DNA from: Hyperoodon ampullatus
Lineage: Eukaryota; Chordata; Mammalia; Artiodactyla; Ziphiidae
DNA length: 64,000 nucleotides
Assembly: GCA_949752795.1 (NCBI GenBank)
Contig: CATKHW010000366.1
Location: 334,001-398,000, forward strand
Direction: 5' to 3'
Under the pieces are notes generated by a model. That model was not told where the DNA came from and made no database searches. It saw only the letters and a program-made list of their open reading frames with translations. Below, one piece after another: positions 49,058 to 62,962 of the stretch. The first letter of the stretch is position 1. Every line of letters starts with the position of its first letter. The position numbers and the translations under genes were made by a program.

Positions 49058-50796
49058 GTCCCTTTCACTGAGGAAGGTGTAGGTCTTGTCTATTCCATAG
49101 TTGGTTTTTGGAACGGTACCTGTGCTTATATCAAACTCTGGTTTTATGCATCACCCCACCTCTCCTTCACCATTAAGCAGGCATAAGAGTGTTTTCTAAA
49201 TATGAGACACTGTTCTCTTTCCTAACTCAGTTCAAGTGTAGCCATGTTTACAGGATCTTCATAAGTGATATCTTATGATAAGTTTCTTTTTCTGTGTGAC
49301 TTATTTCACTTAGAATCATCGTACCTGAATCCACCCATTTTGCTGCTACTGGTCTTATGACATTGATTTCATGGCTGAGGGATATTCCATCGTACGTAAG
49401 TACCACAATTTTTTGAACCATTTTTATATTTCCTGGGATATTTAAGGTGTACCCAAGTTGAGGTCCTTGTAAGCAGTGCAGCCCTAAATTTTGGGGTGGC
49501 TCTGTCTTATTGATTTTCAGTTTTCCCAAGGTATATTCCCTAGACTGGAAGTGCCCTTGGCTCTGTAGCTCTGTTCTTTTCCTTGTTTTAGGGAACACAA
49601 TGTACTCCTCCAGAGGGGCAGTTGGCAATTTACATCCCGCCCATGAGCATAACAAGGCTCCCTGTTCTCCAGGGCCTGTCTTGCCTTTCTGGTTTTTACA
49701 CATTTTGTGGATGTCCCTTTTGACCGGTGGGAAGTGATACTTCTTTGTAGTGCAGATTTGCATTGCCCGCTTGCTTGCTTGGCCAAAAAGGGTGTATGCG
49801 TTCTCTCCTGAATATATTCAGGGGAAAACGCATACACCCTTTTTGGCCAAGTGCATCATTGTCGAAGTTGTGCCCCTCTTCCTGTGCTTTAAAGGTGATT
49901 CCAACATACCTCTTGAAATCTATTTCCTGCTATTCTGCCTCGCTTTCAAGTCCACCTCGTTCCCTTCGCTCAACAGATTTTTGGACGATAGTTTTCCTTT
50001 ATTACTCAGCCAGTTTGTGAATTGCTGTGCCCCTGGGCTCCATTTTTCAACTCGTTTTTGGTGAGATGACCGCAAGTCCAAAATTTTGGTTCAGGACCTA
50101 TACTGGTTCCTGGTGGGTGGCTGAGACTTTGGTTAATTTTTCTTCCTGCCGGGAAATTACAGTGATATGTGCCCGTCCAAATGCCTAACAGCTACTCTCT
50201 CATTGGTTCTCCCTCTTCCCTTTCATCCTCTGCCGAATTGGAAACTTGTGCGAACCAGGAGGTTAAAGGGGCTGTCTCTCCACGTTGGGAGATTGATAGT
50301 AAAGCACATGGAAAGTCAAACTGGAGCACCAGGAGAGGGAGTATTCATTGAGATTTAGAAACCTTTCGTATTCACAGTGGGTCCATTCTCTAGGTTTCCC
50401 GTACATGTTATAGGTGTAGTAATATTCCCTTCAACCTGGAGAGTTGGGACCCATGGAATTGGTGCCAGTCATTTGTGCTTTAAAGGGACTGCATTTGCTC
50501 ACCCAATCTCACCAAACTTCTCAGTCCCAAGTGTCCCTCCTTATGCCACATCCAGCTGTCATTGTAGATACGTTAATTCCAGGTTTCATCAGACACCCTG
50601 AAGGAATTGTAAAGAATTTACCAGTTTTTTTGTTTAGTTTTTGCAATTCCTTTTTATAGTGGGTTTGAGCTAATTCTCGCTGCCATGTTTATGCCAGTCT
50701 AGACACACTTGATTCCCTTACGGAGACATATCAATACATAGGTTTTAAGATTCTTTCTAGTCAGATATATTCCTCTGCGGGAAATATGGGTTTTGA
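49058..50796. repeat. 1.74-kb monomer 23 (HOR position c, block 2)
   Basis: 1739 bp; palindrome 49778-49851 with the same paired change at position 16 as monomer 18 and two mismatches. The 171-codon minus frame is present again (49248-49763). Confidence 0.92.
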
Positions 50797-52533
50797 GTCC
50801 CTTTCACTGAGGAAAGTGTAGGTCTTGTCTATTCCATAGTTGGTTTTTGGAACGGTACCTGTGCTTATATCAAACTCTGGTTTTATGCATCACCCCACCT
50901 CTCCTTCACCCTTAAGCAGGCATAAGAGTGTTTTCTAAATGTGATACACTGTTCTCTTTCCTAACTCAGTTCAAGTGTAGCCATGTTTACAGGATCTTCA
51001 TAAGTGATTTCTTATGATAAGTTTCTTTTTCTCTGTGACTTATTTCACTTAGAATCATCGTATCTGAATCCACCCATTTTGCTGCTACTGGTCTTATGAC
51101 ATTGATTTCATGGCTGAAGGATATTCCATCGTACGTAAGTACCACAATTTTTGGAACCATTTTTCTATTTCCTGGGATATTATGGTGTACCCAAGTTGAG
51201 GTCCTTGTAAGCAGTGCAGCCCTAAATTTTGGGGTGGCTCTGTCTTATTGATTTTCAGTTTTCCCAAGGTATATTCCCTAGACTGGAAGTGCCCTTGGCT
51301 CTGTAGCTCTGTTGTTTACTGGTTTTAGAGAACACAATGCACTCCTCCAGAGAGGCAGTTGGCAATTTACATCCCGCCCATCAGCAAAACAAGGCTCCCT
51401 GTTCTCCAGGGCCTGGCTTGCCTTTCTGGTTTTTACACATTTTGTGGATGTCCCTTTTGACCGGTGGGTAGTGACACTTCTTTGTAGTGCAGATTTGCAT
51501 TGCCCGCTTGCTTGCTTGGCCAAAAAGGGCGTATGCGTTTTCTCCTGAATATATTCAGGAGAAAACGCATACGCCCTTTTTGGCCAAGTGCATCATTGTT
51601 GAAGTTGTGCCCCTCTTCCTGTGCTTTAAAGGCGATTCCAACGTACCTCTTGAAACTTGTTTCCGGCTATTCTGCCTCACTTTCAATCAGCCTCGTTGCC
51701 TTTCCGCAACAGATTTTTGGACGATAGTTGTCCTTTATTACTCGGCCTCTTTGTGAATTGCTGTGCCCCTGAGCTCCATTTTTCAACTCGTTTTTTGTGA
51801 GCTGACCACAAGTCCAAAATTTTGATTCAGGACCTATACTGGTTCCCGGTGGGTGGTTGAGACTTTGGTTAATTCTTCTTGCTGTCGGGAAATTACAGTG
51901 ATATGTGCCCGTCCAAATGCCTAACAGCTACTCTCTCATTGGTTCTCCCTCTTCCCTTTCATCCTCTGCGAAATTGGCCACCTGTGCGAACCAGGAGGTT
52001 AAAGGGAATGTCTCTCCAAGTTTGGAGGTTGATAGTAAAGCAGATGGAAAGTCAAACCGGAGCACCAGGAGAGGGACTATTCGTTGAGGTTTAGAAACCA
52101 TTCGTATTAACATTGTGTCCGTTCTCTAGGTTTCCCGTACATGTTATAGCTGTAGTAATATTCCCTTCAACCTGGAGAGTTGGGAGCCATGGAATGGGTG
52201 CCAGGCAATTGTGCTTTAAAGGGTCTGCATTTGCTCTCCCAATCTCACCAATCCTCTCAGTCCCAAGTGTCCAGCCTTATGCCACATCCAGCTGTCGTTG
52301 TAGATAGGGTCATTCCAGGTTTCATCAGAGACCCTGAAGGAATTGTAAAGAATTTCCCAGTTTTTTTGTTTTGTTTTTAAAATTCCTTTTTATAGTGGGT
52401 TTGAGCTGATTCTCGCTGCCATGTTTATGCCAGTCTAGACACACTTGATTCCCTTATGGAGACATATCAATACATAGGTTTTAAGATTCTTACTAGTCAG
52501 ATATATTCCTCTGCGGGAAATATGGGGTTTTGA
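50797..52533. repeat. 1.74-kb monomer 24 (HOR position d, block 2)
   Basis: 1737 bp; perfect palindrome 51515-51588. Partner of monomer 19. Confidence 0.92.
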
Positions 52534-54272
52534 GTCCCTTTCACTGAGGAAGGTGTAGGTCTTGTCTATTCCATAGTTGGTTTTTGGAACGGTACCTGTG
52601 CTTATATCAAACTATGGTTTTATGCATCACCCCACCTCTCCTTCCCCCTTAAGCAGGCATAAGAGTGTTTTCTAAATGTGAGACTCTGTTCTCTATCCTA
52701 ACTCAGTTCAAGTGTAGCCATGTTTACAGGATCTTCATAAGTGATATCTTATGATAAGTTTCTTTTTCTCTGTGACTTATTTCTCTTAGAATCATCGTAC
52801 CTGAATCCACCCATTTTGCTGCTACTGGTCTTATGACATTGATTTCATGGCTGAGGGATATTCCATCGTACGTAAGTACCACAATTTTTTGAACCATTTT
52901 TATATTTCCTGGGATATTTAAGGTGTACCCAAGTTGAGGTCCTTGTAAGCAGTGCAGCCCTAAATTTTGGGGTGGCTCTGTCTTATTGATTTTCAGTTTT
53001 CCCAAGGTATATTCCCTAGACTGGAAGTGCCCTTGGCTCTGTAGCTCTGTTGTTTACTTGTTTTAGGGAACACAATGCACTCCTCCAGAGAGGCAGTTGG
53101 CAATTTACATCCCGCCCATCAGCATAACAAGGCTCCCTGTTCTCCAGGGCCTGTCTTGCCTTTCTGGTTTTTACACATTTTGTGGATGTCCCTTTTGACC
53201 GGTGGGAAGTGATACTTCTTTGTAGTGCAGATTTGCATTGCCCGCTTCCTTGCTTGCCCAAAAAGGGCGTACGCGTTTTCTCCTGAATATATTCAGGAGA
53301 AAACGCGTACGCCCTTTTTGGCCAAGTGCATCTTTGTCGAAGTTGTGCCCCTCTTCCTGTGCTTTAAAGGCGATTCCAACGTTCCTCTTGAAATCTGTTT
53401 CCTGCTATTCTGCCTCGCTTTCAAGTCCGCCTCGATGTCTTCCCTCAACAGATTTTTGGACGATAGTTCTCGTTTATTACTCTGCCAGTTTGTGAATTGC
53501 TCTGCCCTTGAGCACCATTTTTCAACTCGTTTTTAGTGAGCTGACCGCAAGTTCAAAATTTTGGTTCAGGACTTATGCTGGTTCCCGGTGGGGGGCTGAG
53601 ACTTTGGTTAATTCTTCTTCCTGACGGGAAATTACAGTGATATATGCCCGTCCAAATGCCTAACAGCTACTCTCTCATTGGTTCTCCTTCTTCCCTTTCA
53701 TCCTCTGCCAAATTGGCAACCTGTGCGAACCAAGAGGTTAAAGGGTCTGTCTCTCCAAGTTGGGAGGTGAATAGTAAAGCAGATGGAAAGTCAAACCGGA
53801 GCACCAGGAGAGGGACTATTCGTTGAGTTTTAGAAACCTTTCGTATTCACAGTGTGTCCGTTCTCTAGGTTTCCCGTACATGTTATAGCTGTAGTAATAT
53901 TCCCTTCAACCTGGAGAGTTGGGACCCATGGAATGGGTGCCAGGCATTTGTGCTTTAAAGGGTCTGCATTTTCTCACCCAAGCTCACCAATCGTCTCAGT
54001 CCCAAGTGTCCCTCCTTATGCCACATCCAGCTGTCGTTGTACATAGGGTCATTCTAGGTTTCACCAGGGACCCGGAAGGAATTGTAAAGAATTTCCCAGT
54101 TTTTTTGTTTTGTTTTTGAAATTCCTTTTTATAGTGGGTTTGAGCTGATTCTCGCTGCCATGTTTATGCCAGTCTAGACACACTTGATTCACTTTCGGAG
54201 ACATATCAATACATAGGTTTTAAGATTCTTACTAGTCAGATATATTACTCTTCGGGAAATATGATGTTTTGA
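52534..54272. repeat. 1.74-kb monomer 25
   Basis: 1739 bp; palindrome 53253-53326 with a paired change at position 20 and one mismatch. Sequence leaves the block-2 pattern at the start of this monomer. Confidence 0.92.
53253..53326. repeat. Palindrome with paired change at arm position 20
   Basis: Left GCGTACGCG and right CGCGTACGC replace GCGTATGCG and CGCATACGC. The T-to-C and A-to-G pair is not a CpG decay and creates new CpGs on both arms. One mismatch remains at position 5. Confidence 0.9.
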
Positions 54273-56011
54273 GTCCCTTTCACTGAGGAAGGTGTAGGTC
54301 TTGTCTATTCCATAGTTGGTTTTTGGAACGGTACCTGTGCTTATATCAAACTCTGGTTTTATGCATCACCCCACCTCTCCTTCCCTCTTAAGCAGGCATA
54401 AGAGTGTTTTCTAAATGTGAGACACTGTTCTCTTTCCTAACTCAGTTCAAGTGTAGCCATGTTTACAGGATCTTCATAAGTGATATCTTATGATAAGTTT
54501 CTTTTTCTGTGTGACTTATTTCACTTAGAATCATCGTACCTGAATCCACCCATTTTGCTGCTACTGGTCTTATGACATTGATTTCATGGCTGAGGGATAT
54601 TCCATCGTACATAAGTACCACAATTTTTTGAACCATTTTTATATTTCCTGGGATATTTAAGGTGTACCCAAGTTGAGGTCCTTGTAAGCAGTGCAGCCCT
54701 AAATTTTGGGGTGGCTCTGTCTTATTGATTTTCAGTTTTCCCCAGGTATATTCCCTAGACTGGAAGTGCCCTTGGCTCTGTAGCTCTGTTCTTTACTTGT
54801 TTTAGGGAACACAATGTACTCCTCCAGAGAGGCCTTTGGCAATTTACATCCCACCCATCAGCACAACAAGGCTCCCTGTTCTCCAGGGCCTGTCTTGCCT
54901 TTCTGGTTTTTACACATTTTGTGGATGTCCCTTTTGACCGGTGGGAAGTGATACTTCTTTGTAGTGCAGATTTGCATTTCCCGCTTGCTTGCTTGGCCAA
55001 AAAGGGCATATGCGTTTTCTCCTGAATATATTCAGGAGAAAACGCATACGCCACATTTGGCCAAGTGCATCATTGTCGAAGTTGTGCCCCCCTTCCTGTG
55101 CTTTAAAGGCGATTCCAACGTACCTCTTGAAATCTGTTTCCTGCTATTCTGCCTCGCTTTCAAGTCCGCCTCGTTGCCTTCCCTCAACAGATTTTTGGAC
55201 GTGAGTTGTCCTTTATTACTCGGCCAGTTTGTGAATTGCTGTGCCCCTGAGCTCCAGTTTTCAACTCGTTTTTGGTGAGCTGACCGCAAGTCGAAAATTT
55301 TGTTTCAGGACCTATACTGGTTCCCAGTGGGTGGCTGAGACTTTGGTTAATTCTTCTTCCTTCCGGGAAATTACAGTGATATGTGCCCATCCAAATGCAT
55401 AACAGCTACTCTCTCATTGGCTCTCCCTCTTCCCTTTCATCCTCTGCCAAATTGGCAACCTGTGTGAACCAGGAGGTTAATGGGGCTGTCTCTCCAAGTT
55501 GGGAGGTTGATAGTAAAGCAGATGGAAAGTCAAACCGGAGCACCAGGAGAGGGACTATTCGTTGAGTTTTAGAAACCTTTCGTATTCACAGTGTGTCCGT
55601 TCCCTAGGTTTCCTTCACATGTTATAGCTGTAGTAATATTCTCTTCAACCTGGAGAGTTCGGACCCATGGAATGGGTGCCATGCATTATTGCTTTAAAGG
55701 GTCTGCATTTGCTCACCCAATCTCACCAATCCTCTCAGTCCCAAGTGTCCAGCCTTATGCCGCATCCAGCTGTCATTGTAGATAGGGTCATTCCAGGTTT
55801 CATCAGAGACCCTGAAGGAATTGTAAAGAATTTCCCAGTTTTTTTGTTTTGTTTTTGAAATTCCTTTTTATAGTGGGTTTGAGCTGATTCTCGCTGCCAT
55901 GTTTATGCCAGTCTAGACACACTTGATTCCCTTACGGAGACATATCAATACATAGGTTTTAAGATTCTTACTAGTCAGATATATTCCTCTGCGGGAAATA
56001 TGGGATTCTGA
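54273..56011. repeat. 1.74-kb monomer 26
   Basis: 1739 bp; palindrome 54992-55065 with four mismatched pairs, three of them clustered in the right arm. Confidence 0.92.
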
Positions 56012-57748
56012 TTCCCTTTCACTGAGGAAGGTGTAGGTCTTGTCTATTCCATAGTTGGTTTTTGGAACGGTACCTGTGCTTATATCAAACTCTGGTTTTA
56101 TGCATCACCCCACCTCTCCTTCCCACTTAAGAAGGCATAAGAGTGTTTTCTAAATGTGAGACACTGTTCTCTTTCCTAACTCAGTTCAAGTGTAGCCATG
56201 TTTACAGGATCTTCATAAGTGATATCTTATGATAAGTTTCTTTTCCTGTGTGACTTATTTCACTTAGAATCATCGTACCTGAATCCACCCATTTTGCTGC
56301 TACTGGTCTTATGACATTGATTTCATGGCTGAGGGATATTCCATCGTACGTAAGTACCACAATTTTTTGAACCATTTTTATATTTCCTGGGATATTTAAG
56401 GTGTACCCAAGTTGAGGTCCTTGTAAGCAGTGCAGCCTTAAATTTTGGGGTGGCTCTGTCTTATTGATTTTCAGTTTTCCCAAGGTATATTCCCTAGACT
56501 GGAAGTGCCCTTGGCTCTGTAGCTCTGTTGTTTACTTGTTTGAGGGAACACAATGCACTCCTCCAGAGAGGCAGTTGGCAATTTACATCCCACCCATCAG
56601 CATAAAAAGGCTCCCTGTTCTCCAGGGCCTGTCTTGCCTTTCTGGTTTTTACATATTTTGTGGATGTCCCTTTTGACCGGTGGGAAGTGATACTTCTTTG
56701 TAGTCAGATTTGCATTGCCCGCTTGCTTGCTTGGCCAAAAAGGGAGTATGCGTTTTCTCCTGAATATATTCAGGAGAAAACGCATACGCCCTTTTTGGCC
56801 AAGTGCATCATTGTCGAAGTTGTGCCCCTCTTCCTGTGCTTTAAAGGCGATTCCAACGTACCTCTTGAAATCTGTTTCCTGCTATTCTGCCTCGCTTTCA
56901 AGTCCGCCTCGTTGCCTTCCCTTAACAGATTGTTGGATGATAGTTGTCCTTTATTACTCGGCCACTTTGTGAATTGCTGTGCCCCTGAGCTCCATTTTTC
57001 AACTCGTTTTTGGTGAGCTGACCGCAAGTCCAAAATTTTGATTCAGCACCTATACTGGTTCCCAGTGGGTGGCTGAGACTTTGGTTAATTCTTCTTCCTG
57101 CTGGGAAATTAGAGTGATATGTGCCCGTCCAAATGCCTAACAGCTACTCTCTCACTGGTTCTCCCTCTTCCCTTTCATCCTCTGCCAAATTGGCAACCTG
57201 TGTGAACCAGGAGGTTAAATGCGCTGTCTATCCAAGTTGGGAGGTTGATAGTAAAGCAGATGGAAAGTCAAACCGGAGCACCAGGAGAGGGACTATTCGT
57301 TGAGTTTTAGAATCCTTTCGTATTCACAGTGTTTCCATTCCCTAGGTTTCCCGTACATGTTATAGCTGTAGTAATATTCCCTTCAACCTGGAGAGTTGGG
57401 ACCCATGGAATGGGTGCCAGGCATTTGTGCTTTAAAGGGTCTGCATTTGCTCACCCAATCTCACCAATCCTCTCAGTCCCAAGTGTCCAGCCTTCTGCCA
57501 CATCCAGCTGTCGTTGTAGATAGGGTCATTCCAGGTTTCATCAGAGACCCTGAAGGAATTGTAAAGAATTTCCCAGTTTTTTTGTTGTGTTTTTGAAATT
57601 CCTTTTTATATTGGGTTGAGCTGATTCTCGCTGCCATGTTTATGCCAGTCTAGACACACTTGATTCCCTTACGGAGACATATCAATACATAGGTTTTAAG
57701 ATTCTTACTAGTCAGATATATTCCTCTGCGGGAAATATGGGGTTTTGA
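56012..57748. repeat. 1.74-kb monomer 27
   Basis: 1737 bp; palindrome 56730-56803 with one mismatched pair. A base is missing just before it (TAGTCAGATTTG near 56,701). Confidence 0.92.
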
Positions 57749-59487
57749 GTCCCTTTCACTGAGGAAGGTGTAGGTCTTGTCTATTCCATAGTTGGTTTTT
57801 GGAACGGTTCCTGTGCTTATATCAAACTCTGGTTTTATGCCTCACCCCATCTCTCCTTCACCCTTAAGCAGGCATAAGAGTGTTTTCTAAATGTGAGACA
57901 CTGTTCTCTTTCCTAACTCAGTTCAAGTGTAGCCATGTTTACAGGATCTTCATAAGTGATATGTTATGATAAGTTTCTTTTTCAGTGTGACTTATTTCAC
58001 TGAGAATCATCGTACCTGAATCCACCCATTTTGCTGCTACTGGTCTTATGACATTGATTTCATGGCTGAGGGATATTCCATCGTATTTACGTACCACAAT
58101 TTTTTGAACCATTTATATATTTCCTGGGATATTTAAGGTGTACCCAAGTTGAGGTCCTTGTAAGCAGTGCAGCCCTAAATTTTGGAGTGGCTCTGTCTTA
58201 TTGATTTTCAGTTTTCCCAAGGTATATTCACTAGACTGGAAGTGCCCTTGGCTCTGTAGCTCTGTTCTTTACTTGTTTTAAGGAATACAATGCACTCCTC
58301 CAGAGAGGCAGTTGGCAATTTACATCCCGCCCATCAGCATAACAAGGCTCCCTGTTCTCCAGGGCCTGTCTTGCCTTTCTGGTTTTTACACATTTTGTGG
58401 ATGTCCCTTTTGACCAGTGGGAAGTGATACTTCTTTGTAGTGCAGATTTGCATTGCCCGCTTGCTTGCTTGGCCAAAAAGGGCGTATGCGTTTTCGCCTG
58501 AATATATTCAGGAGAAAACGCATACGCCCTTTTTGGCCAAGTGCATCATTGTGGAAGTTGTGCCCCTCTTCCTGTGCTTTAAAGGCGATTCCAACGTACC
58601 TCTTGAAATCTGTTTCCTGCTATTCTGCCTCGCTTTCAAGTTCACCTCGTTGCCTTCCCTTAACGGATTTTTGGACCATAGTTGTCCCTTATTACTCGGC
58701 CAGTTTTTGAATTGCTGTGCCCCTGAGCTCCATTTTTCAACTCGTTTTTGGTGAGCTGACCGCAAGTCCAAAATTTTGTTTCAGGACCTATACTGGTTCC
58801 CGCTGGGTGGCTGAGACTTTGGTTAATTCTTCTTCCTGCTGGGAAATTACAGTGATATGTGCCCGTCCAAATGCCTAACAGCTACTCTCTCATTGGTTCT
58901 CCCTCTTCCCTTTCATCCTCTGCCAAATTGGCAACCTGTGGGAACCAGGAGGTTAAAGGGGCTGTCTCTCCAAGTTGGGAGGTTGATAGTAAAGCAGATG
59001 GAAAGTCAAACCGGAGCACCAGGAGAGGGACTATTCGTTGAGTTTCAGAAACCTTTCCTGTTCACAGTGTGTCCGTTCTCTATGTTTCCCGTACATGTTA
59101 TAGCTGTAGTAATATTCCCTTCAACCTGGAGAGTTGGGACCCATGGAATGGGTGCCAGGCATTTGTGCTTTAAAGGGTCTGCATTTGCTCACCCAATCTC
59201 ACCAATCCTCTCAGTCCCAAGTGTCCAGCCTTATGCCACATCCAGCTGTCTTTGTAGAGAGGGTCATTCCAGGTTTCATCAGAGACCCTGAAGGAATTGT
59301 AAAGAATTTCCCAGTTTTTTTGTTTTGTTTTTGAAATTCCTTTTTATAGTGGGTTTGAGCTGATTCTCGCTGCCATGTTTATGCCAGTCTAGACACACTT
59401 GATTTCCTTACGGAGACATATCAATACATAGGTTTTAGTATTCTTACTAGTCAGATATATTCCTCTGCGGGAAATATGGGGTTTTGA
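57749..59487. repeat. 1.74-kb monomer 28
   Basis: 1739 bp; palindrome 58468-58541 with one mismatched pair near the centre. A chance plus-strand frame of 144 codons (58857-59291) arises because a stop is lost in the shared sequence. Confidence 0.92.
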
Positions 59488-61225
59488 GTCCCTTTCACTG
59501 AGGAAGGTGTAGGTCTTGTGTATTCCATAGTTGCTTTTTGGAACGGTACCTGTGCTTATATCAAACTCTGGTTTTATGCATCACCCCACCTCTCCTTCCC
59601 CCTTAAGCAGGCATAAGAGTGTTTTCTAAATGTGAGCCTATGTTCTCTTTCCTAGCTCAGTTCAAGTGTAGCCATGTTTACAGGATCTTCATAAGTGATA
59701 TCTTATGATAAGTTTCTTTTTCTCTGTGACTTATTTCACTTAGAATCATCGAACCTGAATCCACTCATTTTGCTGCTACTGGTCTTATGACATTGATTTC
59801 ATGGCTGAGGGATATTCCATCGTACGTAAGTACCACAATTTTTTGAACCATTTTTATATTTCCTGGGATATTTAAGGTGTACCCAAGTTGAGGTTCTTGT
59901 AAGCAGTGCAGCCCTAAACGTTGGGGTGGCTCTGGCTTATTGATTTTCAGTTTTCCCAAGGTATATTCCCTAGACTGGAAGTGCCCTTGGCTCTGTAGCT
60001 CTGTTCTTTACTTGTTTTAGGGAACACAGTTCTCTCCACCAGAGAGGCAGTTGGCAATTTACATCCTGCCCATCAGCATAACAATGCTCCCTGTTCTCCA
60101 GGGCCTGTCTTGCCTTTCTGGTTTTTACATATTTTGCGGATGTCCCTTTTGACCGGTGGGAAGTGATACTTCTTTGTAGTGCAGATTTGCATTGCCTGCT
60201 TGCTTGCTTGGCCAAAAAGGGCGTATGCGTTTTCTCCTGAATATATTCAGGAGAAAATGCAAACGCCCTTTTTGGCCAAGTGCATCATTGTCGAAGTTGT
60301 GCCCCACTTCTGGTGCTTTAAAGGCGATTCCAACATACCTCTTGAAATCTGTTTCCTGCTATTCTGCCTCGATTTCAAGTCCACCTCGTTGCCTTCCCTC
60401 AACAGATTTTTGGATTATAGTTGTCCTTTATTACTCTTCCAGTTTGTGAATTGCTGTGCCCTGAGCCCCATTTTTCAACTCATTTTTTGTGAGCTGAACG
60501 CAAATGCTAAATTTTGGTTCAGGACCTCTACATGTTCCCCGTGGGTGGCTGAGACTTTGGTTAATTCTTCTTCCTCCCGTGAAATTAGAGTGACATGTGC
60601 CCGTCCAAATGCCTAACAGCTACTCTCTCATTGGTTCTCCCTCTTCCCTTTCATCCTCTGCCAAATTGGCAATGTGTGCGAACCAGGAGGTTAAAGGGGC
60701 TGTCTCTCCAAGTTGGGAGATTGATAGTAAATCAGTTGGAAAGTCACACCTGAGCACCAGGAGAGGGACTATTATTTGAGTTTTAGAAACCGTTCGTATT
60801 CACAGTGTGTCAATTCTCTAGGTTTCCCGTACATGTTATAGCTGTAGTAATATTCCCTTCAACCTGGAGAGTTGGGACCCAAGGAGTGGGTGCAATGCAT
60901 TATTGCTTTAAAGGGTCTGCATTTGCTCACCCAATCTCACCAATCCTCTCAGTCCCAAGGGTCCAGCCTTATGCCACATCCAGCTGTCCTTGTAGATAGG
61001 GTTATTCCAGGTTTCATCAGAGACCCTGAAGGAATTGTAAAGAATTTCCCTGTTTTTTTGTTTTGTTTGTGAAATTCCTTTTGATAGTGGATTTCAGCTG
61101 ATTCTCGCTGCCATGTTTATCCCAGTCTAGACACACTTGATTCCCTTACAGAGACATATCAATACATAGGTTTTAAGATTCTTACTAGTCAGATATATTC
61201 TTCTGCGGGAAATATGGGGTTTTGA
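59488..61225. repeat. 1.74-kb monomer 29
   Basis: 1738 bp; palindrome 60207-60280 with two mismatched pairs. More diverged than the core; shares CCCCACTTCTGGTGCTTT with monomer 31. Confidence 0.9.
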
Positions 61226-62962
61226 GTCCCTTTCACTGAGGAAGGTGTAGGTCTTGTCTATTCCATAGTTGGTTTTTGGAACGGTACCTGTGCTTATATT
61301 AAACACTGGTTTTATGCATCACCCACCTCTCCTTCCCCCTTAAGCAGGCATAAGAGTGTTTTCCAAATGTGAGACTCTGTTCTCTTTCCTAGCTCAGTTC
61401 AAGTGTAGCCATGTTTACAGGATCTTCATAAGTGATATCTTATGATAAGTTGCTTTTTCTGTGTGACTTATTTCACTTAGAATCATCGAACCTGAATCCA
61501 CTCAATTTGCTGCTACTGGTCTTATGACATTGATTTCATGGCTGAGGGATATTCCATCGTACGTAAGTACCAAAATTTTTTGAACCAATTTTATATTTCC
61601 TGGGATATTTAAGGTGTACCCAAGTTGAGGTTCTTGTAAGCAGTGCAGCCCTAAATTTTGGGGTGGCTCTGTCTTATTGATTTTCAGTTTTCCCAACGTA
61701 TATTCCCTAGACTGGAAGTGCCCTTGGCTCTGTAGCTGTGTTGTTTACTTGTTTTAGGGAACACAATGCACTCCTCCAGAGAGGGAGTTGGCAATTTACA
61801 TACCGCCCATCAGCATAACAAGGCTCCCTGTTCTCCAGGGCCTGTCTTGCCTTTCTGGTTTTTACACATTTTGTGGATGTCCCTTTTGACCAGTGGGAAG
61901 TGATACTTCTTTGTAGTGCAGATTTGCATTGTCCACTTGCTTGCTTGGGCAAAAAGGGCATATGCGTTATCTCCTAAATATAATCAGGAGAAAACTCATA
62001 TGCCCTATTTGGCCAAGTGCATCATTGTCGAAGTTGTGCCCCTCTTCCTGTGCTTTAAAGGCGATTCCAACATACCTCTTGAAATCTCTTTCCTGCTATT
62101 CTGCCTCGCTTTCAAGCTGCCTCAATGCCTTCCGTCAACAGATTTTTGGATGATAGTTGTCCTTTATTACTGTGCCAGTTTGTGAATTGCTGTGCCCCTG
62201 AGCTCCATTTTTCAACTCTTTTTTTGTGAGATGAACGCAAGACCAATATTTTGGTTCAGTACCTATACTGGTTACAAGTGTGTGGCTGAGACTTTGGATA
62301 ATTCTTCTTCCTGCCAGGAAATTAGAGTGACATGTGCCCGTCCAAATGCCAAACAGCTACTCTCTCATTGGTTCTCCCTCTTCCCTTTCATCCTCTGCCT
62401 AATTGGCAACGTGTGCGAACCAGGAGGTTAAATGGGCTGTCACTCTACGTTGGGAGATTGATAGTAAAGCAGTTTGAAAGTCAAACGTGAGCAACAGGAG
62501 AGGGACTATTAGTTGAGTTTTAGAAACCTTTCGTATTCACAGTGTGTCCATTCTCTAGGTTTCCTTTACATGTTATAGCTCTAGTAATATTCCCTTCAAC
62601 CTGGAGAGTTGGGACCCATGGAATGGGTGCCATGCATTATTGGTTTAAATGGTCTGCATTTGCTCACCCAATGTCACTAATCCTCTCAGTCCCAAGTGTC
62701 CTGCCTTATGCCATATCCAGCTGTCATTGTAGATAGTGTCTTTCCATGTTTCATCAGAGACCCTGAAGGAATTGAAAAGAATTTCCCAGTTTTTTTGTTT
62801 TGTTTTTGAAATTCCTTGGTATAGTGGGTTTTAGCTGATTCTCGCCGCCATGTTTATGCCCGTCTAGACACACTTGATTCCCTTACAGAGACATATCAAT
62901 AAATAGGTTTTAAGATTCTTACTAGTCAGATATATTCCTCTGCTGGAAATATGGCTTTTTGA
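61226..62962. repeat. 1.74-kb monomer 30
   Basis: 1737 bp; the most degraded palindrome of the array (61944-62017, six mismatched pairs) that still carries a paired change at position 17. Confidence 0.9.
61944..62017. repeat. Degraded palindrome with paired change at arm position 17
   Basis: Left GGGCATATG and right CATATGCCC are matched, while six other pairs are broken. Both altered bases lie in CpG context. Confidence 0.88.
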
